A stretch of 64,000 bases of DNA from an uncultured Xanthomonas sp. (lineage in GTDB: Bacteria > Pseudomonadota > Gammaproteobacteria > Xanthomonadales > Xanthomonadaceae), in NCBI GenBank assembly GCA_943912265.1, contig CALTTS010000012.1, positions 1 to 64,000 on the forward strand, read 5' to 3'. Both the position numbers and the translations under genes were made by a program. Position 1 is the first letter of the stretch; every line of letters begins with the position of its first letter. The notes beneath the pieces were generated by a model that saw only the letters and a program-made list of their open reading frames with translations, ran no database searches and was not told the DNA's origin. Shown piece after piece: positions 40,268 to 48,208 of the stretch.

Positions 40268-40792
40268 ATGAATCGGATACCCGGAAGCCGGATCCTCGAA
40301 GGCGTGTTCGCCGGCGGCCACCTGCTGTTGCTGCTGCTGTTCCTCGGCTGCGCGACGGTGCTGGCGGGCATGGCGGCGGTCGAGCTGTGGCAGGCGCTGC
40401 GCGGCGCCGGGGCGACGCCGGCGCGCTTCGACGCGGTGCTCGGCGCGATCGGCCTGCTGACCGTGGCGCTGGTGGCGCTGGAACTGGCGCAGACCATCTT
40501 CGAGGAGGAAGTGCAGCGCGACGTCAAGGTCAGCGGCCCCACCCGCGTGCGCCGCTACCTGTCGCGCTTCTTCGTGGTGATCATCATCGCGCTGGCGATC
40601 GAGACGCTGGTGGCGGTGTTCGAGCAGGCGCACGACGCTCCCGCCAACCTGCCCTACGCGGTGGCCATCGGCGCCTGCTCGGCGATGCTGCTGGTGGCGC
40701 TGGGCGTGTTCGTGCGCCTGAACCGCAGCGCCGAGGAACTGGAGCCGGAGGCGCTGGAGGAGACCAAGCGCGAGGACCGCAAGCTCGGCTGA
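40268..40792 (+). CDS. Four-helix membrane protein, possibly PsiE-like
   Basis: 174 residues with hydrophobic segments at about 18-42, 57-76, 95-113 and 124-145. An acidic patch EEEVQRDV lies between helices 2 and 3 and a charged C-terminal tail follows. The topology and the VALELAQTIFEEEV stretch resemble PsiE-type phosphate-starvation membrane proteins, but the likeness is weak and no function is assigned. It converges on the LysR gene with a 4-bp gap. Confidence 0.6.
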   Translation: MNRIPGSRILEGVFAGGHLLLLLLFLGCATVLAGMAAVELWQALRGAGATPARFDAVLGAIGLLTVALVALELAQTIFEEEVQRDVKVSGPTRVRRYLSRFFVVIIIALAIETLVAVFEQAHDAPANLPYAVAIGACSAMLLVALGVFVRLNRSAEELEPEALEETKREDRKLG

Positions 40793-40796
40793 ACGC

Positions 40797-41708
40797 TCAG
40801 CCGCCGCGCAGGCCGCCCTCCACCCGGGGGATCAGCGCCTGGATCGCCAGCTGCGCGGCGCGCGAGAGCTGCCGCTGCGGCGCGGTGCACAGCGCCAGGG
40901 TCATCGGCTTGACCAGCGCGCTCTTCAGCGGCACGAAGGCCAGCCGGCCTTCCTCCACGTCCGCCGCCGCGTCCAGCCAGGACATCAGCGCCACCCCGCC
41001 GCCGCTGCGCGCCAGCGCCCGCAGCGTGCGCACGTCGTTGCAGCGGGTGAACTGCTTCACGTCCACGTGCTGGCGCTGGTACAGCACGCGCGCATGCTCG
41101 GCCACCATCAGCGGCGCGTCGGGCAGCAGCAGCCGGTACGGCACGGCGTCGTTGAGCTGCACGGCGGGCTTGCCGGCCAGCGGATGGTCCGGCGGCATCG
41201 CCAGCCCCAGCGCCACCTCGGAGAAGGCCAGCACGTCCAGTTCGGCGCCGCCGACCGGGTCGAGCAGCAGGCCGAAATCGACCGAGGCGGACGCCACCAG
41301 CCGGCGCACCTCCTGGTTGCCGGCGGTGGACAGGCTGAAGGTGATGCCGGGGTATTCGCGCAGCAGCAGCGCCACGGCGGCGGTGACCGCGCCCTCGCTG
41401 AGCGCGTCGATCATCGCGATCTCGACGTGGCCGCGGCGCAGGCCCTTGAGTTCGTCGAAGCGTTCCAGCGTGCGCATGAAGCCCTTTTCCCACTGCTTCA
41501 CGTCCACCAGCAGCAGCTCGCCGGCGGCGGTGAGGCGCAGGCGCCCGGGCAGCCGCTCGAACAGCTGCGCGCCCAGTTCCTCCTCGGCGCGCAGGATCTG
41601 CCGGTCGATCGCCGAGGCCGACACGTGCAGCACGTCCGAGGCCTTGCGGATGCTGCCCTGGCGGGCCACTTCGATGAAATAGCGGGTGAAGCGGGAGAAG
41701 GTGAACAT
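40797..41708 (-). CDS. hpxR: LysR-type regulator of the purine-degradation cluster (HpxR-like)
   Basis: 303 residues. The N-terminal winged helix has FTRYFIEVARQGSIRKASDVLHVSASAIDRQILRAEEELG, where the family's recognition helix lies, and a LysR substrate-binding domain follows. It is divergent from hpxD, separated by 128 bp holding a TTGC-N7-GCAA palindrome with the spacing expected for a LysR activation site. A second copy of this box precedes hpxK. In Klebsiella a LysR protein, HpxR, is encoded in the hpx cluster, so the role of purine-responsive activator is a well-supported inference. Confidence 0.82.
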   Translation of the reverse strand: MFTFSRFTRYFIEVARQGSIRKASDVLHVSASAIDRQILRAEEELGAQLFERLPGRLRLTAAGELLLVDVKQWEKGFMRTLERFDELKGLRRGHVEIAMIDALSEGAVTAAVALLLREYPGITFSLSTAGNQEVRRLVASASVDFGLLLDPVGGAELDVLAFSEVALGLAMPPDHPLAGKPAVQLNDAVPYRLLLPDAPLMVAEHARVLYQRQHVDVKQFTRCNDVRTLRALARSGGGVALMSWLDAAADVEEGRLAFVPLKSALVKPMTLALCTAPQRQLSRAAQLAIQALIPRVEGGLRGG

Positions 41709-41726
41709 CGACCGGACCGGGATGGC

Positions 41727-41743
41727 GTTGCGTTTTGTGCAAC
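41727..41743 (+). promoter_or_regulatory. HpxR-type operator upstream of hpxDE
   Basis: GTTGCGTTTTGTGCAAC, with a TTGC-N7-GCAA core at 41728-41742, followed by GCTGAAAAA and a weak promoter CTGGAT (41764)-N18-TACGGT (41788). The box start is 60 bp before the -10; the hpxK promoter has 61 bp. Confidence 0.72.
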
Positions 41744-41836
41744 ACGTTGGCTGAAAAACGATGCTGGATCATCACACGGCGCGCTCCTACGGTGAAGCCA
41801 TGCGGCCCCGGCCGCCCCGCCCGTTCGAGACCGCCG

Positions 41837-42892
41837 ATGGATGCCGCCGTACCCGTGATGCCCCTGGATTGCAGCTTCGCCGAGTCCGACTGGCACCGGC
41901 TGGCGCAGGCCTGGCACGCGGTGGCGCTGTCCGCCGAGGTCGGCCAGGAGCCGTTCAAGGCCACCCTGCTGGACGAGCCGCTGGTGCTGTACCGCCTCGG
42001 CGGCGAGCTGGTCGCCGCGCGCGACGTCTGCCCGCACCGCGGCGTGCCGCTGACGCTGGGCTGGGCCGACGGCCAGGGCGTGGTGTGCCCGTACCACGGC
42101 CTGCGCTTCGGCGAGGGCGGGCGCTGCAACCGCATCCCGGCCAGCCCCGGCCAGGCCATCCCGGCGAAGATGCGCCTGCGCACCTACGCGGTGGCCGAGC
42201 GCTACGGCCTGGTGTGGGTGTGCCTGGCGCGCGCGCCGCTCGAAGCGGGCGAGCAGCCGGACATTCCGCCGATGCCGCACTGGGACGATGCCGGCTTCCA
42301 GCGGATCAACTGCCCGGCCTTCGACATCGCCGGCTCGGCCGCGCGGCAGATGGAGGGCTTCCTCGACGTGGCCCACTTCGCCTGGGTGCACACCGAGACC
42401 TTCGCCAGCGCCGACATGACCGAGGTGCCGCCCTACGTCACCACGCCCACGCCCACCGGTTTCATTGCCGATTACCTCAGCGACATCCCCAACTATCCCA
42501 AGGGCTTCGTGCCGGATGCGCCGCCGCCGCCGGGCTTCCAGTGGCTGCGCCATTTCGAGGCGCACCTGCCGTTCACCGCCACGCTCACCATCCATTTCCC
42601 CACCCCCGGCGAGAAGCTGGTGATCATGAACATGGCCTCGCCGGTGTCGGCGCACCGGACCCGGCTGTTCGTGCCGATCGCGCGCAACTTCAACGTCGAC
42701 GGGCCGGTGGAGGAGGTGCATGCCTTCAACCTGAAGGTGTTCTCCGAGGACCGCGCGATGGTGGAGACGCAGAAGCCCGAATACCTGCCGCTGGACCCGC
42801 TGCTGGAAGTGCACATCCCGGCCGACCGCAGCTCCATCGCCTACCGCCGTGGCCTGCGCGCGCAGGGCTACAGCGATTTCTTCCTGCGCTGA
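41837..42892 (+). CDS. hpxD: Rieske non-heme iron oxygenase, HpxD type
   Basis: 351 residues from MDAAVPVMPLDCSF (ATG 41837). The Rieske centre is CPHR...CPYHG at about residues 61-84 (C-x-H, 17 residues, C-x2-H). The catalytic domain has the mononuclear iron ligands in MEGFLDVAHFAWVH (Asp-x2-His-x4-His) near 176. In Klebsiella, HpxD with HpxE is a two-component oxygenase for hypoxanthine oxidation. Its place beside the matching reductase and in a cluster of ureide enzymes supports this function over the vanillate-demethylase-like alternative. Divergent from hpxR. Confidence 0.83.
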   Translation: MDAAVPVMPLDCSFAESDWHRLAQAWHAVALSAEVGQEPFKATLLDEPLVLYRLGGELVAARDVCPHRGVPLTLGWADGQGVVCPYHGLRFGEGGRCNRIPASPGQAIPAKMRLRTYAVAERYGLVWVCLARAPLEAGEQPDIPPMPHWDDAGFQRINCPAFDIAGSAARQMEGFLDVAHFAWVHTETFASADMTEVPPYVTTPTPTGFIADYLSDIPNYPKGFVPDAPPPPGFQWLRHFEAHLPFTATLTIHFPTPGEKLVIMNMASPVSAHRTRLFVPIARNFNVDGPVEEVHAFNLKVFSEDRAMVETQKPEYLPLDPLLEVHIPADRSSIAYRRGLRAQGYSDFFLR

Positions 42893-42906
42893 GGGAGGCG
42901 GACACG

Positions 42907-43857
42907 ATGGCATTGCTGCAGGTGGTCGTGGCCGACATCGCCGGACAGGGCGAAGGCAACCGCGCGCTGACCCTGGTGCCGCTGCTCGGCGAGCTGCCCG
43001 CGTTCGAGGCCGGCGCGCACGTGGACGTGCACCTGCCCGGCGGCCTGGTGCGCCAGTACTCGATCGCCAGCGCGCCGGCCGAGCACGGGCGGCATTACGT
43101 GCTGTGCGTGAAGCGCGCGCCGGATTCGCGCGGCGGCTCGCGCCACGTCCACGAGGCGATGGTGCCCGGCCAGCGGCTGTGGATCTCCGAACCGCGCAAC
43201 CACTTCCCGCTGCAGCCCGACGGCCCGCACCTGCTGCTCGCCGCCGGCATCGGCATCACCCCGCTGCTGTCGATGGCGCAGGCGCTGGACGCGCGCGGCG
43301 AAGCCTTCGCCCTGCACCACTACGTGCGCGAGCGCGGCCAGGCGGCGTTCGCCGCGCGGCTGGCGCAGGGCTTCGTCCACGGCCGCGTCCGCGTGCATGC
43401 CGATGCCGAGGGCGAAAGCCCGCTGGCGCACGCGCCCGAGGAACTGGCCCTTCCGCGCGGCCACGTCTACCTGTGCGGGCCGGCCGGGTTCATGGACCAC
43501 TTCACCGCGCTGGCCGAGGCGGCCGGCTGGCCGGCCGCGGCCATCCACCGCGAGCATTTCGATGCGGTGGACCTGGTGCGCGCGGACGACGCGCCGTTCG
43601 AGGTCGAGCTGGCTTCCAGCGGCGAGGTGATCGAGGTGCCGGCCGGGCAGAGCATCGCGCGGGCGCTCACCGAGGCCGGCATCCCGGTGGATGTGTCGTG
43701 CGAGCAGGGCATGTGCGGCGCCTGCGTCACCGGCGTGCTGGCCGGCCTGCCCGACCACCGCGACTGCGTGCTCGGCGCGGCCGAACACGCCGCCAACGAC
43801 CGCATGACCCTGTGCTGCTCGCGCAGCAGGTCGCCGCGCCTCGTGCTCGCGCTGTGA
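42907..43857 (+). CDS. hpxE: Oxygenase reductase with FMN/NAD and C-terminal 2Fe-2S domains, HpxE type
   Basis: 316 residues, 14 bp after hpxD. A flavin domain (GGLVRQYSIASAP, RxYS) is followed by an NAD domain (LLAAGIGITPLLSMAQAL, YLCGPAGFMDHF) and a plant-type ferredoxin domain with CEQGMCGAC and a further Cys (LPDHRDCVL) at about 264-300. This is the phthalate-dioxygenase-reductase layout, supplying electrons to the Rieske partner HpxD. An SD-like GGGAGG precedes the start. Confidence 0.88.
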   Translation: MALLQVVVADIAGQGEGNRALTLVPLLGELPAFEAGAHVDVHLPGGLVRQYSIASAPAEHGRHYVLCVKRAPDSRGGSRHVHEAMVPGQRLWISEPRNHFPLQPDGPHLLLAAGIGITPLLSMAQALDARGEAFALHHYVRERGQAAFAARLAQGFVHGRVRVHADAEGESPLAHAPEELALPRGHVYLCGPAGFMDHFTALAEAAGWPAAAIHREHFDAVDLVRADDAPFEVELASSGEVIEVPAGQSIARALTEAGIPVDVSCEQGMCGACVTGVLAGLPDHRDCVLGAAEHAANDRMTLCCSRSRSPRLVLAL

Positions 43858-43906
43858 GCGGCGCGGGCGCGATACTCGCCGACGATCCCCCGGACGCCCC
43901 CGCCGC

Positions 43907-45007
43907 ATGACTTCCGTTTCCGCTTCGCCCGCGCCCGCCCGCCGCAAGGTCATCCTCGAGGACGACATCGACGGTTTCACCCCCGCGCAGCTGATGCTGC
44001 TGCAGTCGCCGGAGGTGGAGGTGCTCGGCCTCTCGGTGGTCAGCGGCAACATCTGGCGCGACGAGGCGCTGGCCCATGCCTGCCGGCTGCTGGAACTGGC
44101 CGGCCGCCCCGACATCCCCGTGCTGCCCGGCCCGGTGTTCCCGCTGCTCAATTCCGAGGCCGCCACCGAGCGCTGGGAGGCCCTGCACGGCAGGCTGCTG
44201 TGGAAGGGCGCGTGGACCAAGCAGTGGGTCGAGGGCGACACCGTGCAGAGCGCGCCGCGCTACCACGCCCACGACGTGGTGCCCGAGCTGGCGCTGGGCA
44301 ACCCGTCGGTGGTGCGCCCGCGCGAGGAGCACGCCGCGCTGTTCATGCTGCGCATGGTGCGGCAGTACCCCGGCCAGGTCAGCATCGTCGCCACCGGCCC
44401 GCTGACCAACCTGGCACTGGCGCAGTCGCTGGACCCGGCCTTCGCCGGCCTAGTCGGCGAGCTGGTGTACATGGGCGGCAGCCTCAACCCGCGCCAGCGG
44501 CGGGACAGCGTGTCGGCGGCGCAGTTCGCCCGCGAGTTCGTCAATTCGCCGCGGCGCGAGTTCAACATCCGCTGGGACCCGGAAGCGGCGCGCATCGTCC
44601 AGCGCGCGCCGTGGCGGAAGATCACGATGGTGCCGGTCGACCCCTCCACCGCCACCGAACTCACGCCCGCGCTGCTGGCGCGCATGGCTGCCGCCGACAC
44701 GGCGACCGGCCGCGCGCTGCGCCGGCGCGAGCCGGGCTTCCCGATGTGGGACGAACTGGCCTCGGCGGTGTGGCTGCGGCCGGCGCTGGTGAGCGATGCG
44801 GCGGAACTGTACGTGGACACCAACATCGAGCCCGGCGCCGGCTATGGCGACACGCTGTCGTGGGCGCCGGGCTACCAGCCGGGCCTGGGCGAGCGGTTGC
44901 AGACCGTGGTGCGCGAGGTCGACGTGGCCGCGTTCGAGGACCTGGTCGTGGCCTGCCTGACCCGGCCGCAGCCGCCCGCCGTCGGCGCGCCGTTGCCGCC
45001 GGTTTGA
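43907..45007 (+). CDS. Nucleoside-hydrolase-like protein with altered catalytic motifs
   Basis: 366 residues. Family landmarks are present: VVSGN, VATGPLTNLALAQ, VYMGGSL and REFNIRWDPEAARIV. The N-terminal calcium/catalytic motif, normally DxDxxxDD, reads EDDIDGFTPA, so the Asp pair is missing. The motif that normally contains the proton-donor His reads MWDELAS with Trp in its place. It may still cleave nucleosides to feed hypoxanthine or xanthine into HpxDE, or have another ribosyl substrate. It lies in arm 1 of the purine cluster, 49 bp after hpxE, so a purine role is inferred from context. Confidence 0.7.
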   Translation: MTSVSASPAPARRKVILEDDIDGFTPAQLMLLQSPEVEVLGLSVVSGNIWRDEALAHACRLLELAGRPDIPVLPGPVFPLLNSEAATERWEALHGRLLWKGAWTKQWVEGDTVQSAPRYHAHDVVPELALGNPSVVRPREEHAALFMLRMVRQYPGQVSIVATGPLTNLALAQSLDPAFAGLVGELVYMGGSLNPRQRRDSVSAAQFAREFVNSPRREFNIRWDPEAARIVQRAPWRKITMVPVDPSTATELTPALLARMAAADTATGRALRRREPGFPMWDELASAVWLRPALVSDAAELYVDTNIEPGAGYGDTLSWAPGYQPGLGERLQTVVREVDVAAFEDLVVACLTRPQPPAVGAPLPPV

Positions 45008-45145
45008 GCGGGCCGGCGTCGCGGCTTGGGCAGGTTCCGGCAGGCTTTCGCCGTCACCCCGGCAGGGCCGCGCGGGCTGCCGCCGGCTGTGCCTGTTCGG
45101 CCGCACGGCTGCCCGCGCGGCCATGATCGATTTCGGAGACCTCGC

Positions 45146-46594
45146 ATGAGCGCTTCACCCGCGATATCCATCCGCCCCGAATGGCAGCCCGGCATCGACC
45201 GCAATCTCGCCCTGCTCGGCGGCTACGGTGACGTGCTGGCCGGGTTCGCGCCGCCGGCCGCTGCGCCGGCGCCGCCGGCCGTGGCGCTGCCCGGTCGGGC
45301 CGTCGCCCGTGCCGGCGGCGCGCTGGCCCGTATCGAGGCGGCCAATCCCGCGCTGTGCGCGCTGACCCGCGTGCTCGGCGACCGCGCGCGCGCCGAAGCC
45401 GCCGCGCTGGACGCCGCCCACGCCGCCGGCCTGCCGACCGGGCCGTTGGCCGGCACCACCTATGCGGTGAAGGACCTGTTCGACGTCGCCGGCCTGCCCA
45501 CCACCGCCGGCGCGGCGATCCGCGCCGATGCGCCCCCGGCAGCGCGCGATGCCGAGGTGGTGCGGCGCCTGGGCGCGGCCGGCGCGGTGCTGGCCGGCAC
45601 CGCCAACATGGACGAGTTCGCCTACGGCTTCGCCACCGTCAACGCGCACTTCGGCACCACCCGCAATCCGCACGATGCGCAGCGCCTGGCCGGCGGCTCG
45701 TCCGGCGGTTCGGCGGCAGCGGTGGCGGCCGGGCTGGTGGATTTCGCCCTCGGCTCGGACACCAACGGCTCGATCCGGGTGCCGGCCGCGCTGTGCGGCC
45801 TCTACGGCCTGCGCCCGACCCACGGGCAGGTGCCGCTGGACGGCGTGTTCCCGTTCGTCGATGCGCTGGACGTGGCCGGCCCGTTCGCGCGCACGCTGCC
45901 GCTGCTGCGCGCGGTGCACGCGGCGATGGCCGGGCGCGACGCCGGCCGGGTCGAGGCCGGCACGCTGCGCATCGCCCGGCTGGGCGGCTGGTTCGCGCGC
46001 AACCTCGACGCCGGTTTCGCCGCCGCGCTCGATGCGGTGTGTGCGCGGCTCGGCGCCACCCGGACCCTGGAGCTGCCCGAGGCCGAGCGTTCGCGCGCGG
46101 CCGCCTTCGTGCTCACCGGCGCCGAAGGCGGGCACCGCCACCGCGCCGCGCTGGCCACGCACGGCGCGGGTTTCGACCCGGCCACCCGCGACCGCCTGCT
46201 GGCCGGCCTGCGGCTGCCGGCGCCCGTCGTCCTCGACGCGCAGCGCTTCGCCGCCTGGTTCGTCGCGGCGATGGCGCGGCTGTGGGACACGGTGGACGTG
46301 CTGGTCGCGCCGGCGGTGCCGTGCGTGGCGCCGCGCATCGACGCGGACACCATCGAGATCGACGGCAGGCCGGTGTCGGCGCGCGCCAACCTCGGCATCC
46401 TCACCCAGCCGCTCGGCCTGGCCGCCTGCCCGGTGCTGGCCGTGCCGCTCAAGCGCCCCGGCCGCCTGCCGCTGGGCCTGCAGCTCGTCGCCGCGCCGGG
46501 CCGCGAGGACCGCCTGTTCGCGGTGGCCGAGGCGCTGGAAAGCGCCGGCCTGACCGGCTTCACGCCACCGCCCGCTTTCGCGGAGAACGCCTGA
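45146..46594 (+). CDS. hpxY: AtzE/HpxY-like amidase with a fused AtzG/HpxX-like N-terminus
   Basis: 482 residues from ATG 45146 behind a GGAGAC ribosome-binding site. Catalytic Lys is in TYAVKDLF at about 108, and the Ser-cisSer-Ser region is AGGSSGGSAAAVAAG at about 184, the amidase signature. Residues ~8-45 (ISIRPEWQPGIDRNLALLGG and onward to FAPPA) look like the second half of the small DUF4089 protein AtzG/HpxX, which elsewhere is a separate gene just before the amidase. A natural fusion lacking the first AtzG helix is proposed. The enzyme probably hydrolyses a ureide-derived amide in purine breakdown. Confidence 0.8.
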   Translation: MSASPAISIRPEWQPGIDRNLALLGGYGDVLAGFAPPAAAPAPPAVALPGRAVARAGGALARIEAANPALCALTRVLGDRARAEAAALDAAHAAGLPTGPLAGTTYAVKDLFDVAGLPTTAGAAIRADAPPAARDAEVVRRLGAAGAVLAGTANMDEFAYGFATVNAHFGTTRNPHDAQRLAGGSSGGSAAAVAAGLVDFALGSDTNGSIRVPAALCGLYGLRPTHGQVPLDGVFPFVDALDVAGPFARTLPLLRAVHAAMAGRDAGRVEAGTLRIARLGGWFARNLDAGFAAALDAVCARLGATRTLELPEAERSRAAAFVLTGAEGGHRHRAALATHGAGFDPATRDRLLAGLRLPAPVVLDAQRFAAWFVAAMARLWDTVDVLVAPAVPCVAPRIDADTIEIDGRPVSARANLGILTQPLGLAACPVLAVPLKRPGRLPLGLQLVAAPGREDRLFAVAEALESAGLTGFTPPPAFAENA

Positions 46595-48174
46595 TGCTGC
46601 ACACCCTGCGTTCCCGCCGCGGCATGGCGGTGGCCCCGCACCACCTGGCCGCGCAGGCCGGCCGCGACGTGCTGCGCGAGGGCGGCAGCGCGGTGGAGGC
46701 GACGGTGGCGATGGCCGCCACGCTGGCGGTGGTCTACCCGCACATGACCGGCATCGGCGGCGACGGCTTCTGGCTGGTCCGCGAGCCGGACGGCCGCGTG
46801 CACGCCATCGACGCCTGTGGCCGCGCCGCGCACGCCGCCACGCTCGACTTCTACGCCGGTGCCGAAGCGATCCCGTGGCGCGGCCCGGGCGCGGCCAACA
46901 CCGTCGCCGGCACCGTGTCCGGCTGGGCGCTGGCGCTGGCCGCCGATCACAACAGGCTGCCGCTGGCGCGGCTGCTGGAAGACGCCATCGCCCTGGCCCG
47001 CGACGGCGTGGCGGTCAGCGCCGGCGGCGCGCAGATCGCCCGGGCCAAGGGGCCGGAACTGCGGGTGCAACCCGGCGCTTATGCGGCGATCTTCGAGCCC
47101 GAAGGCCGGCCGCTGTGCGAGGGCGACACGCTGCGCCAGCCGCGGCTGGCCGACACCCTGCAGCGCCTGGCCGATGCCGGCCTGGACGATCTCTACCGCG
47201 GCGAGCTGGCCGCGGCCATCGCCGAGGACCTGGTCGCACTCGGCAGCCCGCTCGCCTTGGACGACCTGCACGCGCACCGCGCCGAAGCCAGCGTGCCGCT
47301 GCACGTGCGCCTGCGCGAGGCCACCCTCTACAACCACGCCCCGCCGACCCAGGGGCTGGCCTCGCTGCTGATCCTGGCCCTGTTCGAGCGCCTGCAGGCC
47401 GACACGGCCGATGGCTTCGACCATCTGCAAGGCTTGGTGGAAGCCACCAAGCAGGCATTCCTGGTCCGCGACGCGGAGGTTGGCGACCCGGCCTACATGC
47501 GCCTCGACGCGCAGGCGCTGCTCGACGACGATGCCGCGCTCGACGCGCTGGCCGCGCGCATCGACCCGGCGCGTGCGCTGCCGTGGCCGCAGCCCTCGCA
47601 GGCCGGCGACACCTGCTGGTTCGGCGCCATCGACGGCGCCGGCCGCACGGTGAGCTGTATCCAGTCCACCTACTTCGAGTTCGGATCCGGGCTGGTGCTG
47701 CCGCGCACCGGCATCACCTGGCAGAACCGCGGCTGCAGCTTCCGCCTGGCCCGCGACGGCTGGAACGCGCTCCGGCCCGGCCGCAAGCCGTTCCACACCC
47801 TCAACCCGGCGCTGGCGGTGTTCGACGACGGCCGGGTCATGAGCTACGGCACCATGGGCGGGGAAGGCCAGCCGCAGACCCAGGCCGCGATCTTCAGCCG
47901 CTACGCCCGCTACGGCGTGCCGCTGCAGCAGGCGGTCACCGCGCCGCGCTGGCTGCTCGGACGCACCTGGGGCGAGGACAGCACCTCGCTCAAGCTCGAG
48001 GACCGCTTCGACCCGGCGGTGGTGCAGGCGCTGCGCGAAGCCGGCCATGCGGTCGAGCTGCTGCCCGCTTTCACCTCGGTGACGGGCCATGCCGGCGCGC
48101 TGGTACGCCACGCCGACGGCACCCTCGAAGGCGCCGCCGACCCGCGCAGCGACGGCCTCGTCGCCGGCTGGTAG
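46594..48174 (+). CDS. hpxW: Gamma-glutamyltransferase-fold Ntn hydrolase, oxamate amidohydrolase HpxW type
   Basis: 526 residues; its ATG overlaps the hpxY stop (TGATG). The GGT-like start GMAVAPHHLAAQAGRDVLREGGSAVEA is followed by HMTGIGGDGFWLV. The autoprocessing Thr sits in QAGDTCWFGAIDGAG at about residue 339, then SCIQSTYFEFGSG and SYGTMGGEGQPQTQAAI. In Klebsiella, HpxW cleaves oxamate to oxalate and ammonia at the end of ureide breakdown. Context rather than sequence alone separates it from true GGTs. Confidence 0.82.
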   Translation: MLHTLRSRRGMAVAPHHLAAQAGRDVLREGGSAVEATVAMAATLAVVYPHMTGIGGDGFWLVREPDGRVHAIDACGRAAHAATLDFYAGAEAIPWRGPGAANTVAGTVSGWALALAADHNRLPLARLLEDAIALARDGVAVSAGGAQIARAKGPELRVQPGAYAAIFEPEGRPLCEGDTLRQPRLADTLQRLADAGLDDLYRGELAAAIAEDLVALGSPLALDDLHAHRAEASVPLHVRLREATLYNHAPPTQGLASLLILALFERLQADTADGFDHLQGLVEATKQAFLVRDAEVGDPAYMRLDAQALLDDDAALDALAARIDPARALPWPQPSQAGDTCWFGAIDGAGRTVSCIQSTYFEFGSGLVLPRTGITWQNRGCSFRLARDGWNALRPGRKPFHTLNPALAVFDDGRVMSYGTMGGEGQPQTQAAIFSRYARYGVPLQQAVTAPRWLLGRTWGEDSTSLKLEDRFDPAVVQALREAGHAVELLPAFTSVTGHAGALVRHADGTLEGAADPRSDGLVAGW

Positions 48175-48208
48175 ACACCGGCCCGGACGCCGGCTGCCCG
48201 GCGCGGGA

